From positions 3,031,001-3,095,000 of the forward strand of contig NC_084769.1 of the NCBI RefSeq assembly GCF_028858725.1: a DNA stretch of 64,000 nt, given 5' to 3'. The stretch is from Colius striatus. Lineage: Eukaryota > Chordata > Aves > Coliiformes > Coliidae. Under the pieces are notes generated by a model, which worked only from the letters and a program-made list of their open reading frames with translations, had not been told where the DNA came from and ran no database searches. Below are positions 25,101 to 36,243 of the stretch, piece by piece. Position numbers and translations under genes: made by a program. Each line of letters begins with the position of its first letter. The first letter of the stretch is position 1.

Positions 25101-26910
25101 TTGGCAACCCTTCTGCATTTCTGTATCATTAGGTAGTCAAGCTATTTTTTGATTTTGCTTGCATGATGTTGGATTAGAATAATCCATATAAATCAGTGGT
25201 TTCCCCTCGCTAGGAATACTGTGTTTACTTCTGGTCATCTGATGTCAAAAGGATGCATAGAAAAATAGGGAGGTTCAGAAATCTATAACAAAAAAAGACT
25301 TGAATGTACAGCAGCGGATTCGAATTGTTTACTCAAGAGAGGAGTAAGAAAGAATATAGTCAAAGTAAACAAAATAATGGCAAGCCAGGGAAGGCATGCT
25401 GAGCATTTCAGTCACCCTTTACAGAATATAATGGTGAGATGCTTTTCCTAATGAAAACTTAAACACGTAGGTCTTTGACAAAGAGAGCTGTTTATGCTAC
25501 GGGAATGACAAAATTCTCCAATGCTTTCCTCCAACCAAGACGTGGAGTCCTCAGCCACAAGACAGAACTGAAGCAAGACAAAGAAGAAAAAGCTGAACTC
25601 AAGTCATGTATTTAGTTGCCTAGAGACTTCAACTCGTGGAAGCCTAAACATCTAGGCCAAAGTCCTCAAAGATATTGAAGCACTTCTTTTCAACTGATAG
25701 CAGTTATCACTTGGAAACAGTGGGGCTTGGTGTCCCAATATGCTCGAGGAACAAGCCTGTAACAACTTTAAGCCCCTCCAAGTCTAGGCAGCAACAAAGA
25801 GACAATATGTGAAATTATTTATATGCCTGAGAGTGGTCAGATGCCTACTTATTTTCCTTTCCAAATCATCCTGAGACTCTGTTGCATGTAAAGATTGTGA
25901 TCAAGCAGCACTTTCTAGACAATACTGTGTGTGAAAATAAAAGTATGAAGCCCCATGGCTGTATCTTTGCTAAGGTTGTCCATTTTTTCCCCCCCATTAA
26001 ATAGTCACCATCTCCCCTTCCCACCACTTATGTTGCTGGATCTCCTCCCTCTGCCGTGGCAAATACTTTATACACAGCCACACGGTCCCTGTTTCCCAAA
26101 TAGCCTCCCCACTTTCGTGATAGTCCTGACCACCTTTGCATCCCCCCAGCTCCAGCCTTCCACTCTTCCTCAAATGCTCTCTGCTTTTATCTACTTCCCT
26201 CCCTGCTGCATCCCCGCTGCCATTCACTCCCCTCTATGCTGCTCCACTCCTGACCACCCCTCTCCCCAAAGCCTACTACTTCCTAACGTCTCACTACTCA
26301 CTTCCTTCCTACTCCCACACCACAAGGCCCTACAGGAACTTTCAGTTACAATCCTCCTTTCTTTCAGAGAGAGTAAAACACCCTGTTCCCTTACAATAAG
26401 TGTACCTAATGTCAAACACCAGGGTGAAGAGCAGGAACACACATCCGCAGGCAGCACCTTGCAGCTTCAGGAAACTTGCCTCTCCGGTGCAGCAGGCTTC
26501 ACCAGCCTTTGTTTGCACAGAAAGAAAAATATTCCTACCCAGGGATGTCTTCTCTGAACTTTCAGGTTTATTCATGGCATTCCAAACTCATTGCACTACT
26601 GACAGGCAGGAAAATGCCACAGAGTTGACCACCAAACATTACTTCTTCAACCAAGTAATAGTTAGTAAGTTCTTAGGTATTTCTATTTGAGCAAAGCAAA
26701 GTGAGTAAAGCAAAAGTAAACGACCGAAGAGTCTACACAGAACGAGGACAGAACAATTACTGATTACACTGGACAGGATTAATGAGGGATTAAAAAAAGT
26801 ATAGTAATTATTTGCAGATTTTTAATGAACATATGGACTCATATAACCTAATCCTAAATCACCCCTGGTCTGCGGAGGGCTCTAGCATGCCTCCTGACCA
26901 ACCATGTTCA
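16167..26910. other. Long CR1-free, gene-free interval
   Basis: I recognise no CR1 copy or gene in this 10.7-kb interval. It holds a G8-C-G8 run at 18,373-18,389, a T15 run at 24,126-24,140 and a pyrimidine-rich strand-asymmetric tract at about 25,985-26,345. The tract creates a 200-codon open frame (25,955-26,557, plus) rich in Pro, Leu and Ser, with no domain, which I do not regard as a gene. Confidence 0.5.
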
Positions 26911-27175
26911 GACCTGGTAACAAGCAATAGAACAAGAGGAAACGGCCTCAAGTTGCAGCAGGGGAGGTTCAGGCTGGATGTGAGGAGGAATTTCTTTGCT
27001 GTAGGGGTTGTGAGGCATTGGAAGAGGCTGCCCAGGGAGGTGCTGGAGGGGTTTGAGAGCCGGGTGGATGTTGCACCGAGGGCAATGGACTGGTGGGTGA
27101 TGGGGCTGGGACAGAGCCTGCACTCCATGAGCTTAAAGGTCTCTGCCAGCTGAAACCATTCTATGGTTCTATGAC
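26911..27175 (+). mobile_element. CR1 with ORF2 C-terminal remnant
   Basis: Translation of the plus strand gives [20 protein letters not shown] and [19 protein letters not shown], the C-terminal end of CR1 ORF2. The 3' UTR with 'gatgttgcaccgagggcaat' and an attctatggttctatga end follows. It is well preserved and close to the copy at 37,990-38,232, so it belongs to a relatively young subfamily. Confidence 0.93.
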
Positions 27176-30100
27176 CCTGTTAGGACATGAGACAGAATTC
27201 TCTATAAAGCGATTTCTTTCAAGACAACAGTAAGTGGAGATATCTTCAATTTAATGTTTCCCAGTTGTCAGCAATGAATGCTTATATCCACCACCATTAT
27301 AATGAATATTTTCATACATTACGTATTGATCTTGAACAGTACCTAATGAAACAGAAACTGAGAGGTATTTCATTTTTTCTATAAGAGAAGCTCAGAAACA
27401 CTGGACATACAGATAGTACAAACAAATTGTAATACACACAAAGTATTAGAATAATTTGCCATAATTAGCAAATGCTGAATATTAACACTTTTCCCCCCAT
27501 TTTGTTAAATGCGATAACATCAATACTCAGAATAACACACTGCCAGCAGTTCCTCTATGGGATGTGTGTCTCAGGGGTTTGTAGAAACTCCCTAACTTCA
27601 AAAAACCAAGAAGAATAAAGTTAGAAATTATTTCTACTCAGCATAGATCAATACTTGATAAAGTTAATCACCAATCTGGTCAATCACCAGAAAAAACAGT
27701 AACCAGGAGGCTCTACAAAGTTCATGTTATCATTCTCTGACAAGAAAAACCCCAGTTATTGCTCTGATAATTAAGAAAACTGATGTAGTTCCTACACAGG
27801 AATACTCTTATGGCATAAAGCATTTCTAAGGTCCTTTTACACTAAAATAATCTTACCTTTCCATTTGCTGTTTAACTTTTAGTTCCGAGGCTATGCTCAC
27901 TGTGTTCTACCTCACCACATGTCTGCAGATTCTTAGCAGAAGTCTTACATCAGACACTGACTTGAGTTACAAGAAATTCTTAAGACTGATTCGTAAGTGT
28001 GAAGTTTTGGAGAAAAGGACAATGGGAAAAAGACCAGCAAGAACCAGGAGCAGAGGAAGAAAGCGATGTATGTAAGGTGATCCACTAGGAACCCACATAC
28101 CAGTTGATTAAGCCTAACAACCAGCTTTTGGGATCATTACATGGTTAGAACGGCTCATTCCCCAATACCTTTGTGAAGTTAGAGCTCATGAAAAATTCAA
28201 GTTTAGGGCTTGCTCCAGCACCCAAGGAAGTTAATAAATATTTTAGTACTGACATCAGCGAAAACAGAGTAGACCCTTTATTTTTTTCCCTTAGAGATTT
28301 CACAATATAGATTTTTTAATAACAAAATATCAAGAGTACAAATATTGATATTACAAAAATAAAATGAAATCCCCTTTCATAGCAGTATTCAACACCCCAA
28401 TTAGGTGGCTAACACAGATGTACTTATCAGAGAACAGTAGCTTGGCCAAAGTGATAGAAAAGCTACAACAAAGATGGTACAGAAGTCATGCAACCTTCAG
28501 AAAAAGAACCCCATCAACGCTACCACAGAGAGCACTGCAACTTTATAGCTAGTGTGCTCTGCACAGATGGACAAGTCATTTTTAGAAATGAATCATGCTG
28601 CAAATGATTTTACTAATTTTAAAACAGAGGTGAGGAACCAATAGCCTACAGGCCAGATACGGTTCAGATGGCCGACACACACAGACGTGCTTCATTACTT
28701 AATAACGCCAAGTCAAGACTTCAAGGAAAACTGTGTTTGTTTTAAAAGGCTCCAAACAATTCACATGTTTTTTAAATACATAATCCTTAAACCCCAACAT
28801 CAGCCTGAAGTTTAAAGTAGTAAATGAAATCTGTGTTATTAGTTTGCATGGAGTTTTTTCAGCACAGAAATTATTTATTGTCCACTGAATACAGAACATT
28901 CTTGTCACCCCGAGAAGATGGGACTTAGCCCTCAACATTTAAACTACCTCAGCAGCAAAAAGTCAACTGGGTTTGGACAACAGCCTATGCAATGATAGTG
29001 GCAGAAAAAAGTTGAAGCCTGCTCCAATATAGAGCAACGCACTCTCCAGCCCTTATTGAGGCCAAAACTTCCCTGAAACCAATGAACGTTTTGCCTTGAG
29101 AAGGTGCAGTCCCAAATATAGATCTCGGGCTTTCATAGATGGTGTCTTTCAAAGTGCAAAGCATTCCCGAATCTGAACGTGTGTCTAGGCTTCTAAATAT
29201 GAAAAGAACAAGTGAAAAAGAATTTAAGAGAAAAATCATAGGCTGCCACTGTGCTTTCATCCTTTCTGCAATTATTTGCAGCTGCCATGAACATATTGAT
29301 ATTTAGTAAACTGAAGGCTGCAGCTTTAATTGAAGTTTGACTGCTATAAACAGTTAGCTGCCTGGCTCTGGCCCGCACTCTAATACCATCAGCAGAACAG
29401 AGATGGGAAGCATAAACAAACCTTTTAACTAGATTACAGTTTCTAAAACGGCCAAGAATCCCTTCGGCAAGAACTCCTGTGTGACAAAATGTTAAAGGAG
29501 GAAACGTATTTTGAAAGAGTATCTTAAAAAAGCCTAACCTTTCCCAAGATAGTATGAATGAGAGTCTTCTGAGGAAAAGGACTTTAAGTTTTCAAAGGGG
29601 GTTGTCCTTGAGAAACATGGTCTGATCTTTCAAGAAAAAAAAACATAAAAAGCCAGAAAACTTTAAAACAAATGCTTGCAAAACAGAACTATATTTTGTA
29701 ACGTCTTTTTCTCTCTCAAGACTTAAAAATATGTGAAGAAAAGTTACCAAACTTTGGAACAGCAGCAGATTTGTGAATTTCAAGTAGTCACACCTAACAG
29801 AAACAAGTTGTGTCAATAATCGATACCAGCATGTCTGCCTCTTAAATCTCATTCTTCTCATCATCGGCTCCAGACAAGCCTCTTCCCCATAAAGGTTGGG
29901 ATAGGAGACAGTATTCCCTCTTCTGTCTCCAAGCCCATAAAGATAAAAGGAACTTCTGTACCAAAAAAAAGCAGCTCACGACAGATTTCTGACTGTTTTG
30001 TTTCTTTAATCAGGTATCTCATTTGGTCACTTTCGCACTGTTACCTTTCCAAATACCCCCCCCAAAAAAATGTTCCTCTCATCCAGGGCTTCAATGACAA

Positions 30101-30183
30101 GATCCAGCAGAAACTTCTTTGGGTCTTTGTCCTCTACATAATATAAAATAAAAGAAAATTGACCTCCATGAAACAGCTTCATT
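27176..30183. other. Non-coding stretch with candidate conserved blocks
   Basis: There is no gene. A possible decayed hAT-type sequence lies near 28,625-28,665. A repeat-free block at about 28,985-29,400 has clustered ATTTGCA, CAGCTG and TAAACAAAC motifs and is a candidate regulatory element. Confidence 0.4.
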
Positions 30184-30222
30184 ATCTCTAAAGGTCCCTC
30201 CCAAACCCTACCGCTCTATGAT
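30184..30222 (+). mobile_element. CR1 terminal tail, about 40 bases
   Basis: Only the last part of a CR1 3' end survives: 'atctctaaaggtccctccca' followed by 'ctctatgat'. Confidence 0.65.
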
Positions 30223-31001
30223 ATGTAAATATACACAAGGCACGTGAGTAAAAGCTTAAAGGATGAAGACAAACCCCACGTTTGTTTTCCACATTTTTAT
30301 AAGGACTTTAGTGTGTCACAACAGATAATCCTAAATAATGTGTCAGCAACGATCTACTAGAACTTTAAAAAAGGTCTAAAATTGGCAAATTGAAGATTCA
30401 TTTCCATGTTTCTGAAACATTAGGAATGGAAAAGTGAGCCTGGCTATATTTATGATATATAGGCCTAGGTTCTATTTGGCTGACTTTTACTTTTGTCCAA
30501 ACTTAAATGGCATTTGTTTCCTTTGGCAGCAGGGTACAAGGCAACATTATTGCAAGCCTCTCTTTATCTAAATGTTGAGAATATCACCATTTGATCCAAC
30601 AGGATTTGTAGTGCAAACAATTGACAACTGTTCTGGTTCCCTCACTTGGGAATTTTTCTTAGCAAGACCATCCTACTGATGCTGCAAAGCATGGGCCCTA
30701 ATATTTAGGTTGCTGTTTACATTTCAGATTACTCTCCTTTAAGTGAGTCACAAAAAAAAGGGGATTTAATGTCATTGAAAATGTAAACTATTCTCAAATT
30801 ATGAGATGATTTCTCTTTATTTTTTAAATCCTGGGCTTCACCTTCCCCTCATATGGGAATAATGTAATTAACATCTTTCTTCCAGAGGTCTTAGTTACCA
30901 GATTTGTGACAAGATAAGAATTTTTACAATATTGTTTGCTTACTTTAAGACTTTCCTGTAGAAGAAAAAAAAAACCCAGAACACTGATGAATTTAACGCA
31001 G

Positions 31002-31238
31002 AGTAGAACAGAAGAAGTTCCAAAGAAACACAAGGAAACACTTCTTCAGTGTTCAGGTGAGGGAGCACTGGCAGGGGCTGCCCAGATGGGCTGTGGTGTC
31101 TCCTTCTCTGGAGACATTCAAACCCAGCTGGATGAGCTCCTGTGTGATCTACTGTAGGTGGTCCTGCTCTGGCAGGGGGGTTGCACTGGATGAGCTTTCC
31201 AGGTCCCTTCCAGCCCTGGAGATTCTGTGATTCTTTGA
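31002..31238 (+). mobile_element. CR1 with ORF2 C-terminal remnant
   Basis: The sequence carries 'agttccaaagaaacacaagg', 'gagggagcactggcaggggc', 'gcactggatgagctttccag' and a gattctgtgattct tail. Truncation removes everything upstream of the last part of ORF2. It belongs to the same subfamily as the copies at 2,372, 38,985 and 41,350. Confidence 0.92.
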
Positions 31239-34200
31239 TAAAGAAAGTGATTAGAAATCACAGCAGTGATTTCCAGATATTCTACTGTTTCATTTTTAAA
31301 GTAAATTTAAAGCTTTTGAAACAGATCTCCAGAAAAAAAACAACCCAACCCCAAAGGAACAACATTATGACAAATCTATCCTGTGCATCTCCAGGCCTTC
31401 CCTATCTCCTTCTACAACGTTTCCAAGCTCCCACCAAACCAACCAACACTCAAAGGCCCTCTCTGGGGATTGTTCCTTAATCATTCCCACTGGAAGAACA
31501 GGAGGTAATGGTGATTTTCATGATGGCAACACCTGCCAAGGCACAGCTAAATCCAAATGACCATCTCCTTTCACAAAGGTCTATGACCAGCTGTCTAACA
31601 GTAATGACTGATTCCTGTTCCCAGGTGCCCCATCAAAACAACTCCGAGGCGAGAGGCTCAAAATACAGATTGTTGCTTTAATTTTTCAGGACTGTTCTAA
31701 AATATGTGGGTTTCACATTTCTTTGATGTACTCCTGCTCGTACTGGGTATACAGCTAAACATATATGCATATGGACTCACATCCTTCATAAAGATGTAAT
31801 CTAAGAGGGTTTGGGAAATTTTACCTTGACTTCAAAATAGTGCAAAGTTAGAAGATTCATCAGAACGAAACAAAAAGGTGCTGCTATAATAAAGAAGTTG
31901 GAATCTGAAGAAAGGAAAAGAGTCAGCACTTCTTAATTTCTTAACTGCTGCTTTTTATTAGCATCCCACTTGATTTAACTCCAGTTCCACAGCTTTCAGG
32001 CTGCTTTAATTTTTATCTGTCTCCAATGCTCTACCAAAATGTTATTCCTAATACAGGCCTTGGCTCCTCTGTAGGCCTATTGGAAAGTGATGGAGCAGTT
32101 ATTATTCCACCTAACAGTACAAAAAATAAATACAAAGACAAATCAGTGAAACCCTGTGGTTGAAAACATTCAAGTAACTCTTAAAAAGAACAAACAAGTC
32201 CTTAATGGCACAGGAACATTAAAAAGCGTATCCTGTATCTTTTTATTGTTGAAATCAATGGTAACCTTGACACCTTCTTCCACTGGTACAAAACAGAAAC
32301 CAATGCAGTCCCTAGAATGTAACCAAAGAAAACCAAGCACCTGAACAACTGAAGGAGCCCCAAAGAACAAAACCAAACTTCCCATTTTTGCAGTTTGATC
32401 AGTGTTTTTAAAAAGCAGCTGAGCTACTTGCAAGTGTTGTGTCCTGAGCCATTAATAGACTCTTCTCTCGCAAGCTGCTTTGTGCATGTGGTCTCCTAAG
32501 CCCGCAGAAAGACACACGGACATTAGCAGGGCTCCAGATGGGCACGAGGGGCCACCCCCCTGGCCTCCTGCTTTCCAGGAGAAACATCCACAACAAGCAC
32601 TCGCTGCCCATTCAGGAACTAATTTTGTAGTTATGGACCGTGTTCAAGTTGTTGATCCTCCACACACAAGGAACATAGATAGCAGTAGGAAAACAAAATA
32701 ATCTACCGAGAATCTGAACTGAGGAACCCAGACAAAAGCCAAGGCATTCCAGTTTTGAGTGGTCAGTTACTTATGCTGAGATCTTCAGTGCACTTAAACA
32801 AGGAGAAAGACTGATCCCTTCACAGGCAAAGAAGAACGAATGGAATGCCATCGAAGAAAAGTTGAAGTCATGAAAGTATTGCATCATAAAGACTGTCTCC
32901 AAACAGCCACCTATCTAAGCTAAATAGAAACTAAGACATTAATCTACAGAGGAAAGCAAGACAGCCAACTCCAAGGAAAGGCTGTTCAAGACAAATACAA
33001 GCCTGGCCCGAACAGCATCTTTACATCTAGCACAGCCTACATTTCACCACGGTAGGCTCCTTGCTGATTCAAAACAATCTCTCTGACCCAGTGTATCGGA
33101 AGCCGCTAACCTGGAATACATGAGAAGAATTACTAGTTTTGGCTCAAAAACCCAAACAAAACTGTATTGCCCTTTAATGATGGCTGTTGATAAGGCAGTC
33201 TTCCTTAACCCAAGCCACGTCAGCTCTTTCAGTCCTTCGGAGGCTGTTGTGGTGGCAGCCAGAAGCCCCAGATGATCTTGAGCCACCTTTGTGCCAGGGG
33301 CATCACCAGAGACATGACTCTGATTCCCAGCCCCACTAGAGGCTTCTCAGTAGGGACATTCCCCACCCATCCCCTGCAGATCAGCTTTTCCAGCACAGAT
33401 GTGGCTGCAGGAGCTGCAGGCCGATGGAAATGAAGCGTCTCTCAGTAATTTTATCTCTAGGATTTGAAGTAAGAGAAGACTCTGAATGATTCTGCCCAGC
33501 TTTAGAATTCCGTTCGGGTTATTTTACTGAGCCGTCATATTAAAATCAAACCCTACCATTTTTAACAGTAAGTCACGAAGAAATTAAAGTGTTAAAATCC
33601 CTGTAATAAATAATACATCTCATCAGCTGTAGGTCATGAAAGTTGCAAGGAAGATCTGCAGCTCGACATACATTGGGAGCGTAATCCCGAAGCCGCTATA
33701 GGTTTCCACACACAGATGAAAGTAGATCAATGGTATCTCAGGTTGAGAAAGGAAGCATTGCCACGAAAAAAGAGAATGAAAAGAAAACTGTGTCCTTTAC
33801 TCCTGGACAGTCTTTTGCTGTCCAACTCTCTTGCCTGTAGTAAGCTAACTGAAAGGAGGCTCTCACGTTTAAAGGAGGGGTTTTTATATGCCTATTTGAC
33901 AATGGCTCTTGCTGTTGAATTCTCTCACGTGTTTAAAATCAAAGTCATCTCGTTTTTACAGGAAACTGATGGCAAACTACAGTTATGGCTGCTACCTTCA
34001 GTTCTTCTTCACAATACCCTTTTATAAGGATTTGGTCCAACTATATTTTTCTCTCATTCTTTCCAACCCCATCAAATTACGGCTTTCTCAAACTCTTTCC
34101 AGCTCCATCACAAAACCGCCGCTCCACGCAAAACACGTATGTACAAATTAGACATGGGAGATACCAAAGCATTTCAGGAGAGCTCTTTCTTGTGGGTACC

Positions 34201-34950
34201 CTTCCCACGTGAGGCAGGGATGACACATGTTCTCTGCTGACCACCATTTAGCCGCGGTACCCCGCTGAAACACATACTCATGGCTTACTTCATGGTACTG
34301 CCTGCTCCACGGTGCTTAATAAACTCAGCACTCTAAACTGTCTTTGTAAAATTACAGGGGACGTAATTAAGCTCCAGAAACAAACAGGCGACAGCAATTT
34401 CAATATAAACATCCTACTTAAGGAAGGGACTCTTATTTCAGCTTGGCATTTATGCCCAAACTCTTACTTCTGAATCCTTGCAAATCTCCAGGAGGCTTCT
34501 TCCAATATTTCCTTGAGTTAAGCATTTAGTTTGGCCCCTTACATTTTAATCTAATTTCAGACATTTTGACAGGTAAACTTTCCTTTTAGAAACAAACCAA
34601 ACCCAAGTCAGATCAGCCTAAGGGCTGCACCTCACCTAACAAACCAGCAACACTGTCCGCGTGGATGGAGACATTTGGCCTTTCCAGCAGAAGGCCACAG
34701 GAAAAACAGATCACGACACATATATTTGAGCAAATCAGTGCCCAAATATAGGCAGCCACCAAGGATAGGCACGCACTGCTACCCAACCTGCGACACCGAG
34801 TCCCATCTTGCAAACGCTGACATTCATCACGAGCCCAGTTCCTGGACTATCCCTGGAAGTTCAGCTCGCCAGCGGGTCTTTGTACCACCGAGGCCTTTAA
34901 CGACCTCAGGGGTTTGATAAGTCAAATAACGGCTTGAGCCCAACCCGGTG
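31239..34950. other. Non-coding stretch up to the CpG island
   Basis: I see no gene, repeat or RNA. Base composition rises towards GC after about 34,600, marking the shore of the CpG island. Confidence 0.45.
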
Positions 34951-35460
34951 AGCAAATCCCGAGGGCTCCCCAGCACCCTGCCGTTATTTCAGCCACCCCA
35001 TTCCCCGCCGCGGTGACGAAAACAACACTTTCGAGACGAGCCGGGGCTCAGCACCCACCGGAGTGGCCCCGAACTTTCCTCGCAACACCGCACCTTCAGC
35101 CGAAGGCCGACATTAACCCTCCTCAGCCCCGAACCGAGGAAGGGAGGTTGGAGGGCCGGGGGAAGGTCTGAAGAAGCGGCCCCCGGGGTCGGCGGGGAGA
35201 GCAGCTGGGCCAGGGCCGGAGCATCACCCGCGCCCCGGCGACAACAAAGCTCCGGCAGGACCGTGCGGGGGGGAAGCCCCCGACGCTGAGAGGGGGCAGA
35301 AAGTGACAGGCGGGCTCCCGGCGCCCCCTCCCCGCCGCCCGCGGCCCAGCGCGGCCGAGCGCCGGGCCCCCCCCCCCCTCCCGCTCCCTCCCTGAGGTAA
35401 ACAAGCGGGCGGCCCCCGCCGCCGCCGCTCCCCCCCGCCCCGCCGCCGCCCCGTACTCAC

Positions 35461-35850
35461 CTCAGCGGCCCCCCGGCGCCCGGCCGGCCCCGGAGCGGCG
35501 CAGGCGGAGACGCACACAAAGGGTAATAAAGGGGGAGGAGGGGAGCGCGGGGGGTGGGGGCTGCCCAACTGCCTGCCGCTCCCCCGCCGAGGTGCCTCCC
35601 GCCGGGGCCGCCTCTCGGGTTCGCTCTCCCTCCGCCGACGGCGGCCGTAGGAGCGGGGAGGGGAAGGGGAGGGGAAGGGGAGGGGGGGGGGGAAGGGAGA
35701 AGGGAGAAGAAACTCCCCGGGCTGCTCCGGCGGGGCTGTGCGGGGTGGTGGTGTGGGGAGGGGGGGGGGTGGGTGGGGGGGGGGAAGAAGGGGGGAGCAA
35801 CTCGGGGCGCCTGGCAGCGGCCCCCCGCCCCCCGCGCCGATGCCGAGCGG
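35461..35850 (-). other. MBD5: MBD5 non-coding exon 1 (5' end approximate)
   Basis: On the minus strand the sequence ends in GCTGAG followed by a consensus donor GTGAGTA, so the exon's 3' end is at 35,461. A TATA-like element on the same strand at 35,883-35,876 places a start site near 35,850, but CpG-island promoters often start at many positions. The exon is C-rich in the RNA sense because of the long G-runs on the plus strand (35,655-35,790). Assignment to MBD5 comes from synteny. Confidence 0.5.
35655..35795 (+). repeat. G-rich low-complexity tract
   Basis: Repeated GGGGA and GGGGAAGGGGA units and pure G-runs, interrupted near 35,705-35,745, form a strongly purine-biased tract with clear G-quadruplex potential on the plus strand. 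It lies in the inferred first exon of the minus-strand gene, so that gene's RNA would be C-rich here. Confidence 0.8.
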
Positions 35851-35875
35851 AATTAGCGGCCTGTCCCTTTAACGG

Positions 35876-35883
35876 TATAAATA
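35876..35883. promoter_or_regulatory. TATA-like element (TATAAATA)
   Basis: TATAAATA on the plus strand reads TATTTATA on the minus strand, so it could serve either direction. It sits in an AT-rich pocket of the CpG island. Minus-strand use fits the distance to the inferred MBD5 exon 1. Confidence 0.45.
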
Positions 35884-35991
35884 ACGGGCCCCCCCGCCCC
35901 CCCCCCGCGCTCCTCATCATCAGCTGCTGCTGCTGCTCCGGCGGCTGTGGGGCTCCGGCGCTGCCGGGGAGGAAGAGGGGAGGCAGCCACT

Positions 35992-36001
35992 GCGCATGCG
36001 C
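35992..36001. promoter_or_regulatory. NRF1 binding site
   Basis: A perfect palindromic GCGCATGCGC sits between the two inferred start regions. NRF1 sites are typical of divergent CpG-island promoters of housekeeping genes. Confidence 0.75.
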
Positions 36002-36080
36002 CGCGGGGAGCTCGGGAGGCCGCGGGGGGGGCGCGAGGGAGGGACGTGCCTTCCCACAGGGCCGCGCGCGCCGCGCGCAC

Positions 36081-36153
36081 CCGGAAGCAGATCCGGCCGC
36101 GGGGCGGAAGGAAGTGGCGCTGCGTGTGTGTGGGGGGGGGGAGGCGGAAGTGA
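36081..36153 (+). promoter_or_regulatory. Cluster of three ETS-type sites
   Basis: CCGGAAGC (36,081), GCGGAAGGAAGTG (36,104) and GCGGAAGTGA (36,144) match the GABP/ELK consensus core and lie within about 160 bases upstream of the ORC4 exon 1 donor. Confidence 0.65.
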
Positions 36154-36243
36154 GGGGGCGGTGCAGAAGGGGGGAAGAGGCCGCTGTCACGTGCCGGGGG
36201 CGGCGCGCGGGGGCCGCCGGGAGCGCGCGCGGCGCCGCCTCAG
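36100..36243 (+). other. ORC4: ORC4 non-coding exon 1 (5' end approximate)
   Basis: The exon's 3' end is set by CAG followed by the consensus donor GTGAGG at 36,244. The start site cannot be fixed from sequence and is placed only roughly, downstream of or among the ETS sites. The next exon begins at 38,594 and carries the start codon, so this exon is wholly 5' UTR. Confidence 0.5.
36188..36193. promoter_or_regulatory. E-box CACGTG
   Basis: A canonical palindromic E-box (USF/MYC type) in a TCACGTGCC context, about 50 bases before the ORC4 exon 1 donor. It may fall inside the exon, depending on the true start site. Confidence 0.55.

Larger units (their letters stand above)
1..35460 (-). other. 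MBD5: Putative MBD5 intron 1 (non-coding, minus strand)
   Basis: No open frame in this 35-kb stretch resembles a known protein or can be chained through splice sites. The minus strand has a strong splice donor at 35,460/35,459 that opens an intron running leftward. In vertebrates the gene head-to-head with ORC4 is MBD5, which has several non-coding 5' exons and very long 5' introns, so I infer that this is its first intron. The stretch is AT-rich and holds scattered old CR1 fragments and a few CpG-rich or conserved-looking patches, listed separately. A small non-coding 5' exon of MBD5 could be hidden here and I would not see it. The assignment rests on synteny, not on MBD5 coding sequence. 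Confidence 0.6.

Noticed and set aside
25955..26557. 200-codon open frame
   Set aside because: It lies in a pyrimidine-biased tract, has no recognisable domain, and the opposite strand also has open frames.
35921..35943. CTG/CAG trinucleotide run in the promoter
   Set aside because: Only about five units and not in a coding frame I can support; too short to call a repeat expansion.
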